Shown here in pieces: positions 55,501 to 63,900 of a stretch of DNA of 64,000 bases. This DNA comes from Mesorhizobium sp. ORS 3324. GTDB taxonomy: Bacteria; Pseudomonadota; Alphaproteobacteria; Rhizobiales; Rhizobiaceae. The notes below the pieces were generated by a model, which saw only the letters and a program-made list of their open reading frames with translations, made no database searches and was not told where the DNA came from. The stretch's first letter is position 1; every line of letters starts with the position of its first letter. The stretch is from NCBI GenBank assembly GCA_000824825.2, contig LM655202.1, forward strand, positions 153,135 through 217,134, read 5' to 3'. A program made the translations under genes and the position numbers.

Positions 55501-56373
55501 TACGATCAGTCGCAACTTTGGCAGGACGTGGATCAAGCCGGAAGGCAAAGACCTGCCGGTTGGGACCGCCCCTGGTCAGCGTGGTCGCCGCAGTCGGATC
55601 AAGACATGGGGCCAGCCCGGCGGTCCGCGTCAGCTCGCTCGTCTGACATCTACCGCGGTCTTGACCCCCTGGTCGATTTGCCGTCCACACCGGCCGAGCT
55701 GCGTGATGATGCCCATTATGCCCCGCCTCCAGGTACAGCCTCCGACGCTCAGCTTAAGGCGCTCAATCCGCGAGCATCGTCTCACGACCGCAGCGGGCTG
55801 GCGCTCGCCGCCACGCAATGGCTGAGCGATGAGCATATCCAGAGAGACTACGAGCTGCTGGCGCAGGAGCTGCAGAGGGACAATCCAAATCTCGCCGCCC
55901 GAACGCAGCTCGTCGACCCGCTGATAGCCCATTACCATCTGCGCCTGGGCTCCGATAATGCCGCCCTCAGGGCTTTCCAGCGCATCGTCTATGATCGCAA
56001 TGGCAATGATACAGCCGACTTCCTGTTCCTGCCTGTCAACGATGCCAGCGCTACCGATCCCCAACGCCGCGGCAGCCACTGGTCGCTGCTTCTGGTAGAT
56101 CGACGCGAGCGGGAAAGGCCGGTTGCCTATCATTACGACTCCGCCGGGCGGCACAACGACCAGCCCGCGGCACAGCTCGCAAAACGGCTGGGAGCCCGCC
56201 TGGAGCCGGCCCGCATAACCCAGCAGCAGAACGGCTATGATTGCGGCGTCTTTGTGCTTGACGGCACCAGGGCGCTGGTCGGACGACTGGGGCAAAGGTG
56301 GCAGCCAGCTAGGCTGCACCTCGACAACTTCGTCATCGATCGGCAGGCACTCCAACACCGACTGCGGGGCTGA
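52558..56373 (+). CDS. C48-peptidase (Ulp1-like) T3SS effector, Mlr6316/NopD/XopD type
   Basis: 1271 aa from the ATG at 52558 (AAGGGAGA 8 bases before). N-terminus disordered, with repeated SPAQS/FWQDxxxA motifs; residues about 215-760 hold four clear and one divergent module of 85-100 residues with the core ALRKFSKWLxENH and GRIEDPGLD; a basic SRKRGRE stretch (possible nuclear signal) precedes module 1 and recurs as SRKGGRE before module 3; a DLNALTP segment near 865 resembles an EAR repression motif; C-terminus is a C48 peptidase with His1174, Asp1194, Cys1229 intact. XopD- and NopD-type peptidases deSUMOylate host proteins in the nucleus. It has its own tts box, and a close copy lies at the right end of the window. 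Confidence 0.9.
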   Translation: MDPFSNINRSHVSDFARTDDAGSQQQQTDQARFQEHLNALQPGQHRPAVPNSRLARRTGSHADAVGPRMLQEEGAGEGDSHLPFAPPAHSPAQSFDQDELFAAADRAGPLPAASFASAQFWQDAERVAHSPAQSRDQPRSRAAIGDGYEALSSIPPPRVNLPATGFGSAPDGVSLPHVIADAYRPAANQQGDLTGARHTMPAAAPHQASVVQQTRSRKRGREHPDEALFAAYRAQAAKTAKVGESSIRGDITALRKFSIWLDENHQSQINGRIEDGQLVGLVKDFAGNDAVLLGDTKVALGRLRQHSAGQPVTAASAVRPGTKDDEELFAQYRAKAMVKGSAVRRDLAALRKFSKWLAENHRTQIAGRIEDPGLDALAKDFAERDDERINPALKRLRQASVRQPGTAASNVRPGTNDDEELFAQAAGLKERTLGGDLTGARQIMPAEAPHQPFVVQQTRSRKGGREHPDEALFAAYRAEAAKTAKVSESSIARDIVALRKFSKWLDENHQSQIDGRIDDEQLDGLANNFAGNDAILLRKLNVALERLRQHSAGQPVTIVSKIREFGTKDDEELLARYQTRAIAARLKEGTMSHDLAALRKFSKWLYENHRTQIAGRIEDPGLDSLAKDFAGNDAKLLSELNVALGRLRQADAGQTVTTARSRLISEENQVIEDACQAAASRYGQVTLAIYRSHLGRFNRWLSQNFGEGIARIEPAMLSRAVDEYKKNAAPVFSAAWGFLQKYRQMVAANNALGLAAHGQAAPREQPSGPPAGTVQSTSPVVLSPIPMSPGDPAWDVLRAFHEEEAAQRGAPIATNAAQFHQMTSLLPELAPVPAPSSSAQSAGSSSPFAGLAPLSPTPYRHPDFDLNALTPVQLAEEGSGSGHWTAVAGSAIAQPGSSRRSSQINAGLDDIVDLQDDAGSAPRSDAARSRSIAGPSPSSSVPGEGSAASSAAHGRLPDPGSQLGSREQADWGVRPAASPESYDQSQLWQDVDQAGRQRPAGWDRPWSAWSPQSDQDMGPARRSASARSSDIYRGLDPLVDLPSTPAELRDDAHYAPPPGTASDAQLKALNPRASSHDRSGLALAATQWLSDEHIQRDYELLAQELQRDNPNLAARTQLVDPLIAHYHLRLGSDNAALRAFQRIVYDRNGNDTADFLFLPVNDASATDPQRRGSHWSLLLVDRRERERPVAYHYDSAGRHNDQPAAQLAKRLGARLEPARITQQQNGYDCGVFVLDGTRALVGRLGQRWQPARLHLDNFVIDRQALQHRLRG

Positions 56374-56735
56374 TGTCGGCCTCTGCTGGTCAAAAACCGA
56401 TAACCGACCGAGGTGTTCTGAAATACCAGCCTGATCCCGGAGCCGCCGTGCGCCATCGCTAAACCTCCCACGAAGAGGTCAAGCTTCCATGTAATGAATT
56501 TCAGTTCCAGATTTAGGGGCCCGCCTAGGGGATCGGTCATCAGCCGATAGCTTTCCGCTCATGTCTTATTCTTCTTGCCACGATCACAAGGCTGAGAGCT
56601 TGCGTGCAACCTCTCGGACTTGCATGGATCCACTTTATTTCGGGGGGCTTGGGGAGGAAGAAGCCTGTCGTAGCCCATTTAGTGAATGTCGTTGCGCTGG
56701 ATCACCCGCTCTCGATTGTTGTGCTCTTCTGAATC
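56374..56735. other. Intergenic stretch, no gene recognised
   Basis: Between converging genes. Short frames only, no motif, no hairpin of note. Confidence 0.4.
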
Positions 56736-57902
56736 TCAGACATAGACGCGTGGAACGTGGTCCCGAAGCTGAGCATACAGCCCGATGATGTCGGTGCCCC
56801 ACCAGGTGGCGACCTCATGCTGTGTGATGGTCTGGTCTCCCTGCTGCCCGAGCAAGAGCACCTGATCGCCGAAACAAGCATCGGGGATCTCCGTGAGGTC
56901 GATACGGAGATGTTCTAAATGAACCGGCGGCAGCAGAGGCGCACGCCGGCCTCTCACCAGTGCCTCAGCGCCGGGCGGGAGCTGACGTGGCAGCCCGTCT
57001 CCCCAACCGATACCGAGCACTCCGACGACCATTCCTTGCTGGTAGCCAGGCAGGTCCGGCGCCGTCCCGAGCGAGGAGTCGGTCCGCTTGATTGAAACCA
57101 GAGAGCTCGAAATGGCCTTAAGAGCCGGCCGCAGGGCGACAGGCCGGGTGGAATGATCCGTCTCGGAGACACCAATGAACAAGGCGCCGGGATCGACGGC
57201 ATCGAAATCCATCTCAGGGTATCGAAGCACGCCCGCCGTGCTCGCCACCATCGCAATGGGCGGTCGTGTCCCAGAAGCATTGGCCGATTGAAGAATCTGC
57301 TGCAAACGGGAGCGCTGTTCGCTTAAATGGAAGGGCGTCTTCGAAGGCAGTTCGCTGAGATGCGCATAAAGCCCTTCGACATCGACATCGTCATAAGCAT
57401 GGCCGGCCGCGAGCAATGCGCCGACAACCGATGGCGCTGCCCCCGACCTGTAAAAGCCAAGATCAACCTTTACAAAGACCCGCGTGCTGTCCATTGCAGC
57501 ACGCCAGCGCTCCAGTTCCTCGAGGCTGGAGATCGTGACTGTAAGCCCGAGCCGTTCGATGATGTCGGCCGATGACGGCAGAGATCCTGGATAGAGTAGG
57601 ATTGGAAGCTCGACCCCCATATGCCTTATCGCGACCGCATCCGGCAGCGCAGCGACGCCGAAGCCGTCAACCCCCTCTGCAGCCAGAGCTGAAGCCACCG
57701 GTCCGGCGCCGCACCCATAACCGTTGCGCTTCAGGCACGCGAAAATCCGGACTGCCGCGGGCAGGTGTGCGCGAAGCTGGCGATAATTGTGCCTGATCGC
57801 GTCCAGGTCGATCTCGTACCAGCTGCCGCGCAGCGGCGTGCGGTGGGGGTCAGAGGCGCCGGGTGGACCGCAATGTATCAGTGTCTGATAGTCAAGCTGC
57901 AT
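56736..57902 (-). CDS. Alanine-racemase-like PLP protein with altered active site
   Basis: 388 aa. The N-terminal TIM-barrel part starts WYEIDLDAIRHNYRQLRAHL and carries the PLP lysine in a variant motif ACLKRNGYGCG (Lys58; usual AVVKANAYGHG). The C-terminal part has LGIGWGDGLPR where Alr proteins have GYADGYPR, so the position of the second catalytic base (Tyr) is Trp300. The later GRxxMD-type substrate loop reads LEHLRIDLTEI, also without Met. It may therefore not racemise alanine as usual; a different amino-acid substrate or PLP-binding role is possible. Not followed by cell-wall genes; no tts box seen. No gene within 218 bases upstream. Confidence 0.82.
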   Translation of the reverse strand: MQLDYQTLIHCGPPGASDPHRTPLRGSWYEIDLDAIRHNYRQLRAHLPAAVRIFACLKRNGYGCGAGPVASALAAEGVDGFGVAALPDAVAIRHMGVELPILLYPGSLPSSADIIERLGLTVTISSLEELERWRAAMDSTRVFVKVDLGFYRSGAAPSVVGALLAAGHAYDDVDVEGLYAHLSELPSKTPFHLSEQRSRLQQILQSANASGTRPPIAMVASTAGVLRYPEMDFDAVDPGALFIGVSETDHSTRPVALRPALKAISSSLVSIKRTDSSLGTAPDLPGYQQGMVVGVLGIGWGDGLPRQLPPGAEALVRGRRAPLLPPVHLEHLRIDLTEIPDACFGDQVLLLGQQGDQTITQHEVATWWGTDIIGLYAQLRDHVPRVYV

Positions 57903-58120
57903 GACAAAAACGATGAAAACAATCCCGAGAACGGTCGATTTATCAGGTCTTTTTGAGACCGTCTAAGTGCTGGTGATAGGTGGGCTCCTAAACGCGCTCG
58001 GCAGCATTCCACCCTCAAGGAGACAATTTAACCATCAGAGGGGCAAGGCCATCAGTGTTGGCAGGCCCACATCGCCCAGGACGCTTGCGGGCCTGTCTCA
58101 GCGAGCGCCCCTTTGGCTTA

Positions 58121-58528
58121 TCAGGTAGCCTTGCGGCCAAGTCCCATTGACTTGGCAAGCGAAGAACGTGCGGCGGCGTAATTCGGGGCCACCATCGGAT
58201 AGTCAGCCGGCAGGCCCCATTTGGCGCGGTATTCGTCCGGCGTCAGGCCATAGTGAACGGAAAGATGCCGCTTCAGCGACTTGAACTTCTTCCCGTCCTC
58301 CAAGCTGATGATGTAGTCCGGCGTGACGGACTTCCTGATGGGCACCGCTGGCGTGAGAGTTTCCGGCTTTTCCGCCGTGCCGCCGCCGGCGCTCTTCAAC
58401 GCTCCATGCACTCGATCGATCAGCGCCGGGAGATCTCCGACCGGGACTGGATTGTTCGAGACATAGGCTGAGACCACCTCGGCGGTCAGCTCGATAACGG
58501 CGCTAGTGTTGTCGTCGGTTTCTTCCAT
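58121..58528 (-). CDS. MucR/Ros-family transcriptional regulator lacking zinc cysteines
   Basis: 135 aa, full length for the family, with AAGGAGTG ahead of the ATG. N-terminal helices (oligomerisation region) and a C-terminal Ros-type domain SLEDGKKFKSLKRHLSVHYG followed by LTPDEYRAKWGLPADYP. The zinc-binding positions of Ros are Cys, Cys, His, His; here they are Ser75, Asp78, His88, His92. Zinc-free Ros-like proteins have been described in Mesorhizobium loti, so DNA binding may be kept. MucR proteins regulate exopolysaccharide, motility and symbiosis genes. Confidence 0.88.
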   Translation of the reverse strand: MEETDDNTSAVIELTAEVVSAYVSNNPVPVGDLPALIDRVHGALKSAGGGTAEKPETLTPAVPIRKSVTPDYIISLEDGKKFKSLKRHLSVHYGLTPDEYRAKWGLPADYPMVAPNYAAARSSLAKSMGLGRKAT

Positions 58529-58712
58529 CGCGGTGCACTCCTTGCCTGAAGCAATGTCGCCGAAGCTCCTCGTTTTTTAACGGTGGCGCGGCATGAACGC
58601 AACGAAGTCCGCGGGTACGGGGTCGGGTTGAAAGTCCACGGAGGCTTTTTGCCACCGACGGCCCCCGGAAGCGCGCAATTATCGCCGCCCTCCCGGAGGC
58701 TCTACAAGGCTC

Positions 58713-59069
58713 ATGAAGTTTATCGGACCTCTAGGTCCGCTTTACCATGGTGTCGGGTTGCGCGATTGTCGGCGCTATGGACACAAGGTGCTTGATGCGC
58801 CAGACGAAGAAGGCATTGCCTTTCGTGCCGAGCGAATTTCACATTTCGACAGTCGAGGATTCCAAAGCGAGATTGGCATTCTCTCGATTCACACCACCGA
58901 AGGCCTGTTGGATATCGCGCTGGACGCGCACGCTGACTACGCGATCCTGAAGGCCATCCGTTCGATCCGGTCGAAACTAGGCCTGCATAAAAGAAAGCCC
59001 GGTCGTAAGCCGGGCCTAGGAGTTAAACGGGAACGCAAGGGCCAACCGGAGGGATCAGCAGTCCCTTAG
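58713..59069 (+). CDS. Hypothetical protein with basic tail
   Basis: 118 aa. A mixed strand/helix body (IGILSIHTTEGLLDIALDAH) and a Lys/Arg/Gly-rich C-terminus (HKRKPGRKPGLGVKRERKGQ). The ATG is preceded by CCGGAGG 19 bases upstream, which is rather far. A GCCCGG/CCGGGC hairpin with a T-run on the minus strand (58998-59017) lies within the frame, so the coding call is uncertain. Confidence 0.35.
   Translation: MKFIGPLGPLYHGVGLRDCRRYGHKVLDAPDEEGIAFRAERISHFDSRGFQSEIGILSIHTTEGLLDIALDAHADYAILKAIRSIRSKLGLHKRKPGRKPGLGVKRERKGQPEGSAVP
58988..59018 (-). terminator. Putative intrinsic terminator, minus strand
   Basis: On the minus strand AGGCCCGGCTTACGACCGGG continues as CTTTCTTTT: a 6-bp GC stem with a 7-base loop and a T-rich tail. 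It could end a minus-strand transcript coming from the right, for which I see no clear gene. Confidence 0.45.
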
Positions 59070-59911
59070 CTTGCATCCGCATCATGACGGCTGAATGAAG
59101 TCTCGCTAGGCAATACTTTACGGTGCCTCGGCCGGCGCAAACGCATCAAACCCTGCGGCGTGGGTGAACTGGACAGCAGCTGATCAGGTGTGGCGAAATC
59201 GGGAACCGCGGTTCCCGGCGAGTGAGATAGCGCTTAACGAATCTGCCGATTTTCTTGGTGCGAAGGGGTCCCTCCTCCTGTCACGGGCCGAGGTTCCCGG
59301 CACGGTGGGCTGTGCAACATGTGTGGACACATCGCCCGCACAGGCTCCGGATGCGGTCTCAAAGGTCTGCGAATATGCGCTGAAACCGAGATGGCGGGCC
59401 GACCTAGCTTGGTGGTCTCCGGCAATCGCGCCGGCGCGACCGGCTGCCGCCGGGCTGAGTAGCTTCGGAAAGTCTTCCGCCAACTGCAGCGACGTGTGCG
59501 CGGAGGGCAGGGGCGGCTCGAGCCGTCCATCCGGCCGGAGGAGCTGTCCGAGTCGGGTGGCGACGCGAGCCGCAAGCGAGCCCTATCGTGAATTGTCCGG
59601 CGATGACAAATTACGAAATGTAAAGGCCTTCGTCCGAACGTGATCTGAGGGAACCGACCCCCGGTCCTGCCCGGTGAAATTGGCCCAGCCGACCGGCTTG
59701 GAATCTTCCGGCTTTGCCGCCCAATGCCCGGACTAATCCGAGATCAGTGGCAATAACAGCCGTCCATCCCGCCGCTTCGACGGTTCAGATGGGGATTTTT
59801 GCGCTGGAAAAGATCGGACTGGCGGTCGCTACGCGATAGTCGTGAAGCCGCGTTTCGCCCTGCTCTCTTGTTGCCGGCGACGGTCGCACGACGTTCGGAG
59901 ACCCGCCTACC
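59070..59911. other. No recognisable gene
   Basis: Frames of 100-160 codons occur on both strands (for example 59164-59643 plus), but they have no ribosome-binding site, no motif and skewed composition. Probably decayed DNA. Confidence 0.4.
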
Positions 59912-60410
59912 ATGATAGAAGAAAAAGTCGGTTTTTGTACGCTGTGTAAGTCGCGGTGTGGCACCATCAACGTCGTCGAAAACGGCTGGCTCAAAAAGGT
60001 GGTGCCAAATCCTGATCATCCGACCGGAAAGGCAATTTGCCTCAAGGGCCGATCGGCGCCGGAAGTCGTCCACAATTCACGGCGTCTTACGGCGCCGCTC
60101 CGGCGCACGACGCCGAAGAGCGATCCGGATCCGCGGTGGATGGAGATCTCTTGGGACGAAGCACTCGATGAGATCGGTGATCGGTTGAAGGACCATGTTG
60201 CCCGAGGCGGTCCGGAGTCCATCGCTTTCGCTGTAACCTCGGGATCGTCATCCCCGTTGTCGGACAGCACCTATTGGATCCTGTGATTCGGAGAGCTTAT
60301 TGAACGCGCGGCGTTCGATTGGGATTTCGTGCGAGATTGGACGAATGCTCCATGTCTTGTCAGGTCGGACAACGATCGCTTAGCGCGGAGCCTGTAGCTG
60401 TCGCGCGCGG
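59912..60410 (+). pseudogene. Molybdopterin oxidoreductase remnant
   Basis: 59912-60286 encodes the first 110 residues of a bis-MGD oxidoreductase: an Fe4S4 motif (CTLCKSRCG ... ICLKG, C-x2-C-x3-C and a fourth Cys), then RWMEISWDEALDEIG. After the stop, 60290-60410 encodes in another frame LIERAAFDWDFVRDWTNAPC and LVRSDN, a segment that lies further inside such proteins. So a piece has been deleted and the gene cut. Formate-dehydrogenase-like or nitrate-reductase-like; inactive. Confidence 0.8.
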
Positions 60411-60431
60411 ATGGTCAGCACGTGGCTGTAG

Positions 60432-60530
60432 TGTGTTCGAAGACGATTTCCTCGATTGCAATTGCGGCTTTCGACCAGGGCGAAATCCTTATCATGCCTC
60501 GCAGGCTCTGCGCCGGGATCTTCGCCTCGG
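60432..60530 (+). pseudogene. Group II intron reverse transcriptase fragment
   Basis: The short segment VFEDDFLDCNCGFRPGRNPY followed by HASQALRRDL matches the conserved fingers motif of group II intron RTs (F-x-D-x-SxGFRPxR-x-xHxAL). Nothing of the catalytic YADD region is seen. A trace of a former intron insertion joined to the oxidoreductase remnant. Confidence 0.65.
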
Positions 60531-60907
60531 GCGGAAGCAGGACTGCTGTGAAGGCGAGTTCCGCCGACAGTCGCCTCGCCGCATGACCCCTTTGCGCTTG
60601 AAGCCTGTTTCGCCGGTCGCCTCGTAGAGCGGCTCGTCATTGATACGCAGCAGCTTTTCCCTGCCTGGCATCTGGCCGCTTCTGGAGTCTGACAGCCCGG
60701 CCATTGAGCCGGCGCTCGGGCGCAGGCATGGACGCGGGGCGCGTTGACGCCGCAAAAAATTGCCGATTGCTTCATTTGAAACGGAAAAGGCGGATTTCGA
60801 AATCCTCAGTTAGACACGCCTCCCCGATAAGCGCGTGGTGACGGAGACCAATCTCCCGACGGCTTATACAGGACGTGTGACAGGCGATGTTTATTGGAGT
60901 TTGGCCA
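60531..60907. other. No recognisable gene
   Basis: Between the RT fragment and the C48 effector copy. Frames on the minus strand (for example with LLRINDEPLYEATGETG) have no family I can name. Confidence 0.35.
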
Positions 60908-63900
60908 TTACTCGGCTCGGGCCTGATCGGAGGCTTGGCTGATGGGCAGCGCGACTCCTGTACCAGCCCTATGACCGAGCCGGTTTTGCAGTGCCTGCCG
61001 ATCGATGACGAGGTTGTCGAGGTGCAGCCTGGCTGGCTGCCGGCTTTGCCCCAGTCGGCTGACCAGCGCCCTGGTGCCGTCAAGCACAAAGACGCCGCAA
61101 TCATAGCCGTTCTGCTGCTGGGAGATACGGGCGGGCTCGAGGCGGGCTCCCAGCCGTTGTGCGAGCTGTGCCGCGGGCTGGGCGTTGAACCGCCCGGCGG
61201 AGTCGTAATGATAGGCAACCGGCCTTTCCCGCTCGCGTCGATCAACCAGAAGCAGCGACCAGTGGCTGCCGCGGCGTTGGGGATCGGTAGCGCTGGCATC
61301 GTTGACAGGCAGGAACAGGAAGTCGGCAGTGTCGTTGCCAGTGCGATCGTAGACGATGCGCTGGAAAGCCCTGAGGGCGGCATTGTCCGAGCCCAGGCGC
61401 AGATGATAATGGGCTATCAGCGGGTCGACGAGCCGCGTTCGCGCGGCGAGATCTGGATTTTCCCTCTGCAGCTGCTGCGCCAGCAGCTCGTAGTCCCTCT
61501 GGATATGCTCATCGCTCAGCCATTGCGTGGCGTCGAGCGCCAGTCCGCGGTCGTGAGACGAGGCTCGCGGATTGAGCGCCTTAAGCTGAGCGTCGGAGGC
61601 TGTACCTAGAGGCGGGGCATAATGGGCATCGTCACGCAGCTCGGCCGGTGTGGACGGCAAATCGACCAGGGAATCAAGACCGCGGTAGATGTCAGACGAG
61701 CGAGCTGACGCGGACCGCCGGGCTGGCCCCATGTCTTGATCCGACTGCGGCGACCACCCTGACCAGGGGCGGTCCCAACCGGCAGGTCTTTGCCTTCCGG
61801 CTTGGTCCACCTGCTGCCAAAGTTGCGACTGATTGTAACTTTCCGGCGAGGCGGCGGGACTTACCCTCCAATCGGGCTGCTCCGGCGAGCCAAGCTGTGG
61901 CCCGAGCTCCGGGAGCCTGCCATGTGCAGCGCTCGACGCGGCGGAACCTTCGCCAGGCACGCTCGATGATGGCGATGGCCCGGCAATCGATCTCGAGGCA
62001 ATTGCCGAGCCGTCAACTGCGGCCCAACGGCCCAAGCCGCTAATGTCAGCATCCTCAGGCAGCTGCCCGGGCGCATTCAGATCAAAATCCGGATGCCGAT
62101 AAGGTGTAGGCGACAGCGGCGCAAGATCGGCGAAGGTCGAGGACGAGCCGGCACTTTGAGCAGGCGAGGATGGGGCCGGTACGCGGGCCAATTCTGGCGG
62201 GAGCGATGTCGTCTGATGGAATTGCGGCGCATTGGTCGCCATTGGCGCGCCATGCTGTGGGGCCTGTTCTTCATGGAAGGCTCGCAGCACGTCCCAGGCC
62301 GGGTCGCTCGGGGACATGGGGATGGGCGAGAAGGCGACGGGCGAGGTGCTCTGTACAGCTCCAGTGGGCGGGCCGCTTGGCTGCCCGCGCGGGGCCGCTT
62401 GCCCATGGGCTGCCAAGCCCAGCGCATTGTTGGCTGCGACCATTTGCCGATATCTCTGCAGAAAGCCCCAGGCTGTGCCGAAACCGGGGCCTGCGTTCTT
62501 CTTGTATTCGTCAACCGCCCGGCTCAGAACCGCGGGTTCAATCTGGGCAATGCCCTTGCCGAAGTTCTGGCTAAGCCAGCTGTTGAAACGACCCAAAGTA
62601 CTCCGATAGCTATTTAGCGTGTCTTTTCCGTACCTGCCTGTAGCTGCCCGACATGCATCTTCGATCACCTGGTTCTCTTCGCTGACCGGGCGCGCTCTAG
62701 CTGTTGTGACAGTCTGTCCGGCATCGGCTTGCCGGAGCCTTCCCAATGCCACGTTGATGTCGCTCAGTAGTACGGCATCGTTGCCCGCAAAGTTCTTCGC
62801 CAGGCCGTCCAGCTGCCGATCATCTAGCCGGCCGGCGATCTGGGTCCGGTGGTTCTCGTCAAGCCATTTGCTGAACTTGCGCAGCGCCGTTATATCGCCC
62901 CTTACGGTTGTTTCTTTGAGGCTGCCCACGGCTTCTGCCCGGTATTGGGCGAAGAGTTCCTCATCGTCCTTCGTGCCGGGTCGAATAGTCAAAGCAGCCG
63001 TCACAGGCTGTCCGGCAGAATGTTGCCGGAGCCTTCCCAACGCCATCTTAAGTTGACCGAGTAGTACGGCATCGTTGCCCACAAAGTTCTTCGCCAGCGC
63101 GTCCAACCCCGGGTCCTCAATCCGGCCGTCGATTTGGCTCCGGTGGTTCTCGTCAAGCCATGTGCTGAACTTGCGCAGCGCCGTTATGTCGCGCGCGATC
63201 GACTTCTTGCTCACCTTTGTCGTAGCCTGGGCACCGTAGGCGGCAAAAAGCGCCTCGTCCGGGTGCTCGAGGCCGCGCTTGCGGCTACGCGTTTGCTGAA
63301 CCAGGGAAGTCTGGTGTGGCGCCGCGGCCGGCATTGTATGGCGCGCGCCGGTCAAATCGCCTCCCATGGTCCCTTCTTCGAGGCCGGCAGCCTGGGCAAA
63401 GAGTTTCTCATCATCCTTGGTGACAGGTCGAACATTCGAAGCGGCCGTCCCAGGCTGTGTGACAGAAAGCTCCCGGAGCCTCTTCAGCGCCGGATTGATA
63501 CGCGTGCTCTCGCGCTCCGCGAAGTCCTTCGCCAGCGCGTCCAATCCCGGGTCCGCAATTCGGCCGGCGATCTGCGTTCGATGGTTCTCGTCAAGCCATC
63601 TGCTGAACTTGCGCAGCGCCGCTAGATCGCCCCTCACGGTTGGTGCTTTGACGACGGCTTTTGCCCGGTATTGGGCGAAGAGTTCCTCATCGTCCTTCGT
63701 GCCGGGTCGAAAATTCGAAGCAGCCGTCACAGGCTGTCCGGCAAAATGCTGCCGGAGCCTTCCCAACGCCACGTTGGTGTCGCCCAGTAGTTTGGCATCG
63801 TTGCCCGCGAAGTCTTTCACCAGACCGACCAGCTGCTCGTCTTCGACCCGACCGTGGATTTGGCTCCGGTGGTTCTCGTCTAGCCATGTGCTGAACTTGC

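Noticed and set aside
55630..56358. Minus-strand frame of 242 codons over the C48 peptidase
   Set aside because: The same shadow occurs opposite the second copy (60887-61609); it simply mirrors the peptidase domain.
56530..56560. Possible tts box near CATCAGCCGATAGCTTTCC
   Set aside because: Block order and spacing do not fit the pattern and there is no suitable gene downstream.
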